From Trichosphaerium sp. ATCC 40318 (Eukaryota; Discosea; Flabellinia; Trichosidae): a DNA stretch of 64,000 nucleotides. The notes beneath the pieces are model-generated. The model was given only the letters and a program-made list of their open reading frames with translations. It did no database searches and was not told the origin of the DNA. The stretch is taken from NCBI GenBank assembly GCA_038496445.1, contig JALMLS010000304.1, positions 543,501 through 607,500 on the forward strand, read 5' to 3'. The position numbers were made by a program, and so were the translations under genes. Of the stretch, positions 22,850 through 33,461 are shown piece after piece. Position 1 is the first letter of the stretch; each line of letters starts with the position of its first letter.

Positions 22850-25800
22850 ATGAGTACTCCGCCAGCGCACCCGAAACCTTCTTTCTACGCAGCAGCAAAG
22901 AAAAAAAAGCGCGACTCCCTTTTATTATCACGACCACCAAACTTAGCCAAAGGTGCTACAGACAAGAAGAGTCCAAATGTCACTGTGTCTAGCCCTAGAA
23001 AGCTAAAGATGAGATTATCAAAATTAACACTACAAACATCTATAGATGGCCACAACCAAAACAGAACCAGTTCTCCTAGCGCTGGAAAACGCGTACGCAT
23101 CATAATGATCATTTACAACGAATGACATAATTTAGCAGGAGCAAATGTACCCACACTCAGACAAAATTGACTCTACGGGCGATACAAGCGATAGACCAAG
23201 ACGCGAAATCAAACAGATGAGACCAGATCGTGCTGCTTCTTCAGAGTCTCATTCATCTGCTAGTTCAGTAGAAAGAGTATTTTCAAATCGGGAACGTGTA
23301 CGTTTAGCGCATACTCTTTATTTAGCTTAAAAAAAAAACCAGGTTGATTCCTTTATCGAGATAATTTCACCTCGAAGCAGAAGCGTACGTTTTGCGGTTG
23401 TAGATATTATTCTCTAACTGGTACAAAAAAGCGGCCCACTGGGCGAAGCACTGTTTCAAGGAGTACCATGGGTTGGGGAGGTCGTTTGGGCGATTTAGAA
23501 GAGTTTACTGCTAAAACAATTGAAGATGCTGGTGAAGGTACATTAAAACCGCCTGAGCGTTAAATAATGTATTTAAAGGTCCTTGTGAGCGATATTGGCA
23601 CACATGGTTAGCACAACTGGAAAATGACATTTACTAAAATTTTGGTTTTGTAATACTGTTTTAGCGTGTCACTCCCTCAAGGATTTATTGTATATGGTGG
23701 TACACGTAACGGCGTTGATGCCTTGGCAGATATGTACTATTTTCATTTTGCTTCACGTCAGTGGAGTGAGATTAAAATAAAAGGCTTCGAAGGTACAACT
23801 ATTCTGCAGTAAGCTATGGAGTTAACACACTTTGCAGGCCGCTATCTTCATTCTTGCGTAGTTTCCAACGGAAAACTGTACATATACGGTGGAAACGCAC
23901 AGAATGCAGATGTATTTGACGAATTGGTGTATATCTTGCTTAGAAATGAACCTGGTACGCGAAACTACTTGTGGTTTTTGTTACAATGAATTATTAAATT
24001 TGTGCAGGCAACTATAAAGCAGTGTTTCAGGTTAGAAAAGCAAACGGTACCTCACCTGGTAAAAGAAAGGTATTTTGTATCATTATGATTAGTAAGTTTT
24101 TTCTTATTATTATTTGTAGGCACATACAGCAGTGGTAATTGATAACAAGCTTGTTATATATGGTGGTTTGGATGAGAGAAATGGTGTACTTAGTAGTATG
24201 TACTATTACGATTTTGAAACATCAATCTGGAGTAAAGTAGACGCTCGCGGTGATGTACCTGTTGCACGGTATGTAAACTAATTATTTTTCTCTTTTTTGT
24301 TACTGAATCAAATAGTTGTTATCATTCGGCAGTAGCACATGGTAATAACATGTATATGTTTGGAGGCATAGATGGAAAGGACAACCTTAACGATTTTTAC
24401 AAGTTTAACTGTGCAACAAAAATTTGGACTAAATTCGAAACTACTGATTCCTCTCCATCTCCAAGGCACGGTATGTCGCTTTCAGCGACAGCTAGCGGAT
24501 TATTACTTTTGGGTGGTTCTTATCGTACTCCTAACCCTGATGCAATGGAAGCTTTTCGTTTCTCCTTTGCAGGTGCGTGGATGAAACTCTTGCTGTTGTA
24601 GTTTGACCTTTTTGCAAGATGGCGAATGGATAGAATTGAAAATTGAAGGAAGTATTCCTTATCGCTCATTTCATAAGTATGGGCGTGAACAATCATCAGA
24701 AGCACTGTACATTTACCTTTTTGGTGGTAACGAGGCTACTGAGTTTGCTGGGTCTGTGCATGTAATAAATGTTACTAAACAAGCTGACGATGATACAGTA
24801 TCAAGGTAAGCGCTTTTATAATGCTTTTTTTGCCAGTAATAACTGTACAATTAGTTCCAGTGGTCCAGTACATATGCCTCCTAACCAATGGCAAGCAAAT
24901 GTCTTGCGCAAGTTTCCAGATATTTTAGAGTGCTATGAACGCAGTAGCTGCTTGCTATCGAGTGGTGCTTCAGCACCATCGTTTTCTGCGGAATCTATGT
25001 CAGCGCGTACCTGGAACAGGAATGCCTTATCTGCCATTGATCTTGTACAGCTTGTAATTGCGTGGCTAAACAAAAAAGGATACAAAAAAACAAGTCAGGT
25101 GTTAGAGGCAGAGGTACACTTTTTTGTTGCTAAAAATAGCTACTTACTAACGAACTTTTAGACTAACATTCAATACGTTCAACAAACTCAAGATGGATCT
25201 GGTCTTCAAGAGTTACTTAGCTTAGCTAAGAGGCGTCTTTTACCTGGGCAGGACGCATTTTCTGATGACGTTTATGAAATGTCAATTTCTCATCTGAATG
25301 TTGAGAGTGTTGCTGGTGATGAGGAAGTAGAAGTGCTAGATCATTTGCCTAGTTTTGTTGTAACCGGTGGTATGCTATTTGATAACCTTTACTACAACTT
25401 TTTAATCGTTTTTCCTCTATAGAAACGAAGCAAAATGTCAATATTTGGGAGGAAGAACAGACTTCTGATAATTTTGTTGTTGATAAAAATTCCTCAAATG
25501 TTTCGGCTGGTACAATCAATACACTAGTTCAACATCTATTCGCTGGATCTGAAGTATACAAAAATGCGTTTTTACACACGTACCAAACATTTACAACACC
25601 AGAAATGTTCTTAACAAAGGTAAATACTACTGTTCTTTGGCTTTTTACCATCTAATTAATACTCTAGCTCATTGAACGATTCAACGCCCCACGTGCTCAT
25701 TATTTTCCAGAGAACAGAATTCTCGTACTAGACTTGCTTCAAATATGGCTGTCATGTTGCCCAGGCGATTTTACTGACCGCGTCTTGGTACCTCAACTAG

Positions 25801-27094
25801 TTGTGGATAATGACTTTCTTACTTTATTTTTAGTCTAATTTGAACAACTTTATTGATGCACGTCTCAAGTTGCAGGGAGACAAGGCTAGAGAGTTGCGAA
25901 GAGCAATTCAAGCCTTGCAAAAGAAGAGAAGACGAGAACAAGAATTGGAACGAGATGAATTCCGAATTCGATATGAGTATGTTTTTTTAATGATAACAAG
26001 GTCTGATTTATGTAGATTGGAACCTGGAGAATCGCCTCCAGAGCCTAGTGTGCCAAAGAATATTTTCTCAAAGTCTTTGATACTGAAAGACGTTAATGTT
26101 ACAGAGATTGCTAGGCAACTTACAGTGCTAGAATTTCATATGTTTTCAAAGATTAGACCATTGCATCTACTACAAATGGGCAAAGTAAGTTGGTGTTATT
26201 TTACCTGTACTCCTCCACACGTACTCATGGTTGTATTTAGCAAGCAGAAACTACAGTTGCAAGATACATGCAGCGCTCTAGGCGGTTAACACGCTTTGTT
26301 ACTGTGTCCATTCTTCAACTAGACGATAAAAGGGCAAAAGTACGATTTACTTTACTCACTGTGCGTCTGAACTCACACTCTTTTTGTAGATAAAAGAATT
26401 AGAGTTCTTTGTATCCATAGTTAAGGTAGGCAAAAAAATACATAACACGTGCCAGACTTCTAATTGTACATAGAAATTAGACAAACTGGCAAATTTCCAA
26501 ACACTTGGTAGCATAATTGCTGGCTTGCGTTATCAACCTATTTTACAGTATATCGGGGAAATGGAGTCTGGTTTACAAAAGGTATAATATTGCAGATATA
26601 CAAAGACAGCGCTAGATACTTGTGTGTGCTAATGGTATGACGTTTAGGACCTGCAATATTACTTCAAGTTAGTTGATCAAATAGATGAGTATGGCAGACG
26701 ACTTAATAAAGCGAGAGCTGTACCAGTTGTACCTATATTCACAATTTATGCTAAGCGCCTCCATATCCTCCGTGGCAAACCAGAAACAGTAATTAGTCCA
26801 AAAGGTATTGTTCTTGTAAACTTTGCTAAACGCATGTCGCAATACTCAGTAATAAGGTACGTAGCCTAATCATTAAGAAAACTGTTGGACAAAGCTACTT
26901 TACCGTTTTGTTTTAATTCCTTTTTGGTTTTTTGTAATCACGTGCTTACGTTGTTTGTTAGTGAGATTTGTCGATACCAGAAAAGGAGGTATAATCTCTT
27001 ACCTGTATTTCAAATTGCCAAATTTTTTGATGATAAAGCGCTGGCACGCTCATCCGAGATTTTCCACGATAAGTACGCTCGGAAAAAAATGTAA
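22850..27094 (+). CDS. Kelch-LisH-RasGEF protein
   Basis: A basic N-terminus from ATG 22850 (PSFYAAAKKKKRDSLLL) is followed by Ser-rich linker exons. Six kelch blades run from about 23660 to 24790, seen as FIVYGGTRNG, LYIYGGNAQ, LVIYGGLDE, MYMFGGIDG, LLLLGGSYR and IYLFGGNEA. A LisH motif (LVQLVIAWLNKKGYKKTSQV) lies at about 25045-25110. The RasGEF N-terminal domain (about 25500-25830) has NTLVQHLFAGSEVY and LHTYQTFTTPEMFL. The catalytic CDC25 domain (about 26080-27090) has VNVTEIARQLTVLEF, FQTLGSIIAGLR and RAVPVVPIFTIYAKRL. It ends at TAA 27092-27094. It should load GTP onto a Ras-family GTPase at membranes. LisH-RasGEF and kelch-RasGEF pairings are known from amoebae. Confidence 0.88.
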
Positions 27095-27320
27095 AACAAA
27101 AATTAAGCCAATAAAAATAAAAGATAAATAATTATACATAAAAGAAATAGTGCTCAGTAACGTCCTAGTATTTATTGCACGTTCTTGCATTCTTTCATAT
27201 GATTTCTCGGGTTTGCATGTGCTGCATCGAAGGTTTTGTTGAATTGAAATTGTTTACAAAAACATCAAAAGTGTGACATTTTCGTCAACGGTCACGTGTT
27301 TATTCTAATTTTATTACCGT

Positions 27321-28709
27321 ATGCAACAAGGTAACTGTACTATAGACGAAACACAAACAGATAGATCAAAAATAGCATGGATTAGCTTTATTTCATTCTT
27401 TTCATTATATTTCGTCGCTGTATCTATTGCTTTCTTGAATTTCTGGTTCAAACGAACAAAGACTAAAAACAAATTTACTTGTAGCCTCTCAATAGTTTTA
27501 CACGGTAAGAATTATATTAGATTATGTGTTCTTAAACTACATAGGACTCATACCTCTTGAAATTGCAGGTAAAACTCAAAAAACTGTTCCAAAAAAACAA
27601 CATGGTCTACTAAACGGCTTTTTTTATAACTAAATCACGTGGTGTAGGCGATGTAATTTTTCTAGCAGTTAATGGCAGCCATCCTTCATATTTTTTCTCT
27701 TCAAATTATGCCTGTCAATCTAACCCATGGATGGTCGTTCTTAGCTCTGCACCTGGATACTTATTCCTATTCATCAATTACATGTTGTTGCTATTTTGGT
27801 GCGCACAAGCTGTTTTTTTTAGGTTGTAACCTTACGGTGTTCCCTTATTTTTATGTACTTGGTATGTGCCTCGACTTACTACAATAGGATTACACTCATC
27901 CACAAGTCTCACCATCCTACTACTGAGTTAAAGAGTACACTCAGAACAACATATCTTGTTTCTCTTGCTGTACTGGCTTTAGCTTGGTCAACGTTAATGG
28001 GTTTAATGATGTGGAGATACTATATTCATGTCAGCGATGGTGTTGACTCTATAATGTACATAATTCATTCCGTAGAGGTATCGAAACAAACAGAAAATAT
28101 CTCTAAAGTATAATGTTCATTGGTTTATAGCTTTGGTTTCACACGTTGTGTTGCTTTTGCGTTTGTATTGCATTCGTCTTTTATGGCGTTCGACTATATT
28201 GCATCTTGAAACGTATACCTGTGCGCATAGGAGCACACATGCCTCAAAAAGTATGCATTATTTCTCAAAACTAGGAATTGAAAGAAACTGGCTGTTTACT
28301 TCATGTGGACAGTAATGTAGCTAACGCTCTTAGGTAATTCTACTCACAACAATATGTATGCTTGCACTCTTTGGTAGAGCATTGCTATTTCCTATTGGAT
28401 TCTATTTTCCTCCAGCTGGCGTGACTAGTTTTATTGCTAAGATTGTAATGTATATTCTCCTTGAATTAATACCGTTAACTCTAATTGTCTTTATTCTACA
28501 TGTGAAATACTTTCAAACACAGGAACACAGTGTACGTTTTTTCTTTTTGGCTTTTTTTTTCACTTATGTCTTTTCTCATTTTTTTCTATTTGTAGCGGTC
28601 TTACAATCCATCACTCACCAACAGCAGCTATAAGACTATTCCAAATCAAGTAAATGGATTTATTAACAGAGACAATTATATTTCGGAAGGTGCATTAAGC
28701 ACACAATAA
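27321..28709 (+). CDS. THH1/TOM1/TOM3-like multi-pass membrane protein
   Basis: ATG 27321 is followed by an acidic stretch and TM1 (IAWISFISFFSLYFVAVSIA). Later exons add hydrophobic segments: NPWMVVLSSAPGYLFLFINY, TYLVSLAVLALAWSTLMG and LALFGRALLFPIGFYF. Finally there is VMYILLELIPLTLIVFIL, which matches the last helix of plant TOM1/THH1 proteins. The C-terminal tail is Ser/Asn-rich and ends SEGALSTQ at 28707-28709. About seven helices are expected. The frame between 27590 and 27690 is hard to join and probably contains another short intron. In plants the family sits in the tonoplast and interacts with ARL8 GTPases. A role here is only inferred. Confidence 0.65.
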
Positions 28710-28774
28710 AAATGACACCACTCCGGAAACGGAAATTATTAAAATTTGTTGAAAAAATATCGAAAAAAACAACA

Positions 28775-29041
28775 AAAACTTCCGAATGGAGCATTGCATG
28801 GCTACTCCGACCAGACATTTCAAGTCTCACCACTCCAACTTAGGTTGTAATCTAAGAGAAGCCAGAATCTACGAGCCCCCTGTGCGGGTACGACATTTGT
28901 TGTGTTGTTGAAGGAATGTCCATGACGCCCTACTGCTACCCTAACCATCCGCCCAGCAGCAGTTCTTCAAGGATAGGACAGTGGGTCTTCCGTCTCGAGG
29001 CCGCATTCTGTTTCGGTTACCTACTAAGCTTTTTTTTTTTC
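28775..29041 (+). ncRNA. Candidate structured RNA with Pol III-type terminator
   Basis: A GC-richer island of about 260 nt stands out between AT-rich flanks, with no open frame, and ends in an 11-T run. Visible pairings are a closing helix CCGAA (about 28783) with TTCGG (about 29013); a hairpin GGAG...CTCC at about 28790-28812; ACTGCT with AGCAGT around 28930-28963; and an 11-bp helix, with one mismatch, between 28913-28923 (GGAATGTCCAT) and 28981-28991 (GTGGGTCTTCC). The last pair and the nearby ACAG resemble the P4/CR-I/CR-V core of RNase P or MRP RNA. The 57-nt spacing between the arms is shorter than usual, so the class is left open. Confidence 0.4.
29030..29041 (+). terminator. T-run, probable RNA polymerase III terminator
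   Basis: An uninterrupted run of thymines directly follows the candidate RNA after a GC-containing segment, as Pol III terminators do. Confidence 0.45.
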
Positions 29042-29748
29042 TTTTAACCTCTGCAATTGCAACCAAAAAAAAAAAGTGGGACAAGAAAAACTGCATTAAA
29101 ACGGATCAAAATCACCTCAGGCTGTTCATTGGGTAACTGTGACCACTTTGTGGCTTCGTTTTAGTAAGGATTGCAACAAAAATGTGTTTATTTGTGGATA
29201 TTTCAGTGAAAAACGTCGCTTGGTAATGATAACAACCTCCAGAATAATGTAAAAAACGAGTACGTTTGGTTTTGTTTAAGACTACATATTCTTCCTCACT
29301 CTTTGTATAATACAGTCATCCAGAGCTTGAAACGGTTACCATGCGTATGGAAATGGATAAAACGCCACTGTGGCCTCTCGATTACGTACTACACGCGTAT
29401 AAACGCCATAGCGCGTCAAATAACAATTTAAACACGTTAGAACGATCTTAGCAAACGTTTTAGAAACAGAAACAAAACTAGTAGCAAGAAACGATTCAAG
29501 CACTTGCCTTACGCGCTAAATACAACGTACAAGTGAGGTGCAAGGCTGTTGAACAACATTGTAATTCATGAATATTAAAAATCCCACACCAAATTTTTGG
29601 CTCAAAAAACAGAACCTAAAGACGGTTTTCACAACTTTCTTCTACCTCTACTATAGGTCCTAAAGGTTTAAAGAAGCAATACGCGGTTATGAAAAATCCG
29701 TTGAGGCAATAAGAAAGCCAGAAACAAGAGTGGAAAGAAACTATTTAC
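29042..29748. other. Intergenic region with possible unrecognised short exons
   Basis: About 700 bp between the candidate ncRNA and the EgtD stop. On the plus strand an exon-like frame reads HPELETVTMRMEMDKTPLW, then DYVLHAYKRHSASNNN (29325-29450), flanked by a plausible acceptor. Another reads FKEAIRGYEKSVEAIRK near 29665-29715. I could not join them into a gene or name a family. No tRNA-like structure was seen. Confidence 0.3.
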
Positions 29749-31240
29749 TTATTCCGTAGTAGGAAGTTGAGAAAACAACGCCAAACAAAATTGTTTTTTA
29801 GAGTCAAACCACTGTTTGTCCATTGAGAACCCGCATTGCTTAGCAATAGTCGACATACTTTCAAGTGAATACTTGTGGCTGTTTTCGGTATGAATTGTTT
29901 CGCCTAAGAATCGAGTAAATATTTGACAAGAAACAGTTTAAATTTTCCACCAAAACAAAGATGTACCTTTCTTAAAGTCGACTTCAAGATCCAAGTTTTT
30001 ACACAATACTGTTTGGTCTTCTGTACTCACAAGATGCATTTCAATACGCTCTTTCTAATCATAAATTAAATAAGCAAAACTCGAAACAACAACATAAAAC
30101 TGTCAGTTAGTAAGTACCTTTCCATTCCACACGGATTTATGTTTGAATTTATCCATGTCGAAGTTACCACCGAGTTCAGCATTTATCCTCTTTAGTAAAT
30201 TTTTGTTAAACGCAGCTGTAACACCCTTCAAACAAAAAAGTCAATTCGCTGTAACGCAACAACAAGCAATTATGTATTATACCTTCTTATCGTCATAGGC
30301 GGCTACTAGCTTATTTGTGTCTTTAATTAGATCAAAGCCAATAAGAAATTTATCTTGCGGATGCATATTTTCGCGACAGTGCTTGAGAAACGTAATACTA
30401 TCCTCTCTAAATAAAGAACATACTTTAGAATTTCTGTTTAAATGAAGTTTATCAAAAAAACTTAACGTACAACGTGAAATTGCCTATAGAAGAGCCTAAC
30501 CATGTGTATACACGATTTGTGGCGTCAGGTCCAAGGTCTTGTGCCTTTAATAGCTTTAAGCCCTCCCTTTTTGTAGTGGTTAGGAATGCGTTTAAAATAG
30601 TGTAATAGTACGTGTATTCAGCTGATATAGCTGTGATTGAAAGAGTTGGGTACTCGTTTAACAGTTGATGAGCTGACTTGCGGAGCATAGTGTCTGAGAT
30701 GTCCATAGGTATGTAGTGTAGCTTTGAAAAGCATTTGATGAATGCTGTGAGTAGTAGACGCGTTTTATACGACGATCCAGAACCAAGTTCCTAGGGAGTA
30801 CTTAGAGCGGATAAACAGCAAAGGGTTGAATTTCTGAACTTGTTCGTGAATTGTTTTTCGATAAAAACGTAACGTTACGTACCACAACTACTGTGCCGTC
30901 AGTAAACAAAGCTGCGATTTCATCCGAGTGAGTTTTAAGTATCTCCGTTTCTGCACGAGTAACATAGTATTCCTCCAACTCGCATATATCTTCGAACAAG
31001 TTAGAGCCCTCCTCGTCGTAGAAAAATGCGCAAGAGAGTTTTTTCTGTTCTTTTTGTAGGCCCACCTAACTTTGTTAGCTATTGTTTGGTAGTAACCACG
31101 TACCTTGACGGTGTCGCCGAAATTTAGCATTGCGGTAGCTGTCTCTGATTGTAAAACAGAAAAACGGCTAAATGTTCGTTAGGGGCCTCACTCAGTGTAT
31201 ACACGCACTCTTTGAAAGCGTCTTGCGTTTGTGCTGTCAT
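29749..31240 (-). CDS. egtD: EgtD-type histidine N-alpha-methyltransferase
   Basis: After a short N-terminal exon (ATG about 31240) the protein reads [20 protein letters not shown] and [13 protein letters not shown], the characteristic start of the histidine-specific SAM-dependent methyltransferase domain. It continues with an ELGSGSS-like SAM motif I (split by an intron at about 30790), [10 protein letters not shown], and a [10 protein letters not shown] string. [12 protein letters not shown] then comes before [20 protein letters not shown]. The C-terminus has [13 protein letters not shown] and EMHLVST, ending SQLPTTE with TAA at 29749-29751. EgtD converts histidine to hercynine in ergothioneine synthesis. 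No sulfoxide-synthase domain is fused here, unlike fungal Egt1. Confidence 0.85.
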
Positions 31241-31296
31241 TGTTAGTAAGATTAGATGGTTTTGTAGGTTTTCCCCTTACTTGAATACAAATTAAG

Positions 31297-31600
31297 TCAA
31301 ATTTCCGAGCAATTGTCCGCGGGATTGTTTACATACAGCACGTAGTTCATAATGGGGCTGTACTCATTCGACATGTGACGTGACAACTTCTGTACGTCTG
31401 TTAAGTCGTTTCCACCAGCGCCGCGTTTTGGGGGAACTGTTATCGACATGCAGGCTCTTGCGAGATTAACTTGGAGAGTTGGAGCGTTAGTCAACATCTC
31501 AAGTGCGTTTGGCGTTGAGAGTCGTTGTGACGCCAATCAAGCGCGGTTTTCGCAACCAGCGGAGTTTTTAGCGGTTCTTCTTACTTGTCGTGTCATGTTC
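31297..31600 (-). CDS. Small hypothetical protein
   Basis: A minus-strand frame from about 31536 reads STPNALEMLTNAPTL, then ACMSITVPPKRGAGGND, and ends YVNNPADNCSEI at 31297. A candidate ATG at about 31597 (MTRQVRRT) is in the same frame but separated by a TGA, so an intron would be required. No family was recognised. It sits tightly between EgtD and the repeat-protein gene. Confidence 0.3.
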
Positions 31601-31633
31601 GGTCGAACTTTCTAATAATCACGCTCAGGCCAA

Positions 31634-33023
31634 CTATACTGCTCCAAGTGTCTTCCTATTTACTAAAAGCAGTTCTGTAGCGCACTTGACAAGCCACCTG
31701 AAAGCGTCACTGACAGTCGAAAATATTTGTGAAACATACCTTTGATTTGAGCGCCTGTTGCTTTCAAATATGTCAAACTCCCATTTTTCATTAGGATACA
31801 AGTCCTTTAGTATACGCGGGAAGTAATCTAGAATACCCCTTCCAAACACAGAACCAACTTGCTCTGTTGAAATGTCGTACCAATCTTTAGGACAAGAGAT
31901 TTTCAACACATGTTCAATGTGTTTTAATTTTGCTAACATATCTGTTTGCCAAAAGCGTGCTGGATTGAAGTCCTCTCGAGTACCTTGAGACAATAGAGTA
32001 AGTACTAGCCTACAACTAACTTACTTACGAAAGTTACTCGAATCCCATTTCACCTCGGGGTACATTGCTTCAAGCATGCTAAGCATTCTGTTGTTATATT
32101 GCCTTTTTAAACTAGTTAGGAAGCGAATATTAATTCATTCAGCCACGTGCTTATAAAGTAGACCTGCTCCTCCTACTCGAACAATATCGCCCACTGTGAC
32201 ATGCCTCCACTCAGAGAGGTTCATAATCTTTAACTCTCTCTCAGTCTAGTCACTATGAGTGTTGGACAAAAAATCAATTAAATACCTCAATAATAAATTG
32301 TCTTTGATTTTCTAGTGAATGCCAATACCTCTGTGGTGCTTTTCCTACATTATAATGAGCTCGGTAAACCAATGACAGAAATAGCGCCACTAGACGCACT
32401 AAATTTCCAGGGAAGCCACTTGACATCTGGGTATATGAACTCAACAAAAGCAAACATTGAGCTGTCGAATCTCCTAATTAAAACGTCACAATCGATATCA
32501 AAAAGCAATGTCACATTTTACAGTGTTAATAAGCCATTTGCTCCTCTTTTCTTTATTGACGACATCTCCACTTTATACCATTCGTGGATAGACTTAATCC
32601 CTAGCTCCTTTTCAAGCTTGACACGCCATCAGTACGTAACTTATGTAACAAAATCGTACATTTATCGCTAGTGAAATGATATTCTCTGAGAGGTGCCAAA
32701 ACCGCATTGGCACTGACTCTAGATTATGGTAAGGCGTTACTGAAATAAGATTGCAACGTACTGAATTTCCAAGGCAGCCAGTTATAATGGGGAAACATGT
32801 AGCGCATAAGTTTAACAATTGAATTGTCATTTTGTCTACGCAAAGTAAATACGTGGCGCCATTATCGAGGTACTTGCTTAAGCAGTTTGGCTAATTGTTT
32901 TTGACGCCTCAATTGTGACCATATACATAAGTACCAGTCATCAAGAGTAGGGATATCTAGCTCTTTTGCTGCCTGTCAAATTATCGTAAACAAGCGAAAC
33001 GTTGTCATACGATAGCGCACCAT
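31634..33023 (-). CDS. Protein of tandem WY/YPxxxW repeats (no nuclease domain seen)
   Basis: Minus-strand exons repeat a module of about 75-90 residues. Each copy has an FW or YW start, a helix with N-x-[KR]-x-[FI], a leucine-rich L..[EK]LGI..., then WY/W plus a V-S-x-x-x-[IV] helix, GG or GA-x-LL, and finally a M/L...YP-x-x-x-W...F end. Copies are seen around 32950-32770 (LDIPTLDDWYL, then FPHYNWLPWKF), 32640-32400 (LGIKSIHEWYKVEMSS, YPDVKWLPWKF), 32330-32040 (RYWHSLENQRQFIIE, LSEWRHVTVGDIVRVGGAG, YPEVKWDSSNF) and 31990-31740 (ARFWQTDMLAKLKHIEH, PKDWYDISTEQV, YPNEKWEFDIF). It ends NRKTLGAV at 31634. The start is uncertain. A homologous protein lies at 42294-44771. Confidence 0.6.
32103..32150 (-). 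other. Putative GC-AG intron
   Basis: Within a repeat module the only join that restores the motif LLYKQYNNRML is TATAA|GC...AG|GCAATAT. It removes 48 nt starting GCACGT and ending AAAAAG, with CTAAC inside. Reading through would meet an in-frame TGA. The donor is the local GTACGT consensus with T changed to C. Confidence 0.5.
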
Positions 33024-33461
33024 CTGTAAGTGAGTGTGCTCACTGTGTTTCCGCCAAAAACTTGCCTTCTTTTTAACTACCACAAATTAGCTTTGAAATG
33101 TATAGGTATGTACTACCATGCGTTATGTGGCCTAAACAGTACTTCCGTTGTACAATTCTTGCGGTTTTTTCCCTTTCTACCCCTTTGCACTTCCTTTTGT
33201 GGTGAAACAAAGGCCAGTGAGACAAATGACGAGCAGCCGTAGTCATAACAACATATCACCAGTACAAATTTAAGCCAAATTTCAACAGATGGACAGTCAT
33301 TCACAAAACAGGTGGATAGGTTTTATTCTATCATCGGCCCTTGCGTGCCAATGCTGAGCATTGCAACCCAAGTTACTTCCAAATGGTGTACGTAATAAGA
33401 GTATCATATAGACAGCTTTCGCCACGTGACATTCTTGGCAAGTGTTTGAGATATCATGTCT
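33024..33461. other. Intergenic region
   Basis: This lies between the repeat-protein start and the tRNA dimethylallyltransferase stop. One CACGTG is present near 33424. An open frame at 33113-33304 on the minus strand shows no domain. Early exons of the repeat protein may lie here. Confidence 0.3.

Noticed and set aside
28775-29041. Assignment of the candidate RNA as SRP RNA
   Set aside because: It contains a TGTAATC string, but its position relative to the 5' end and the lack of a GGAAG...AGCAGC helix-8 motif do not fit.
33113-33304. Minus-strand Cys-rich frame upstream of the repeat gene
   Set aside because: It could not be joined to the repeat modules and its composition looks random.
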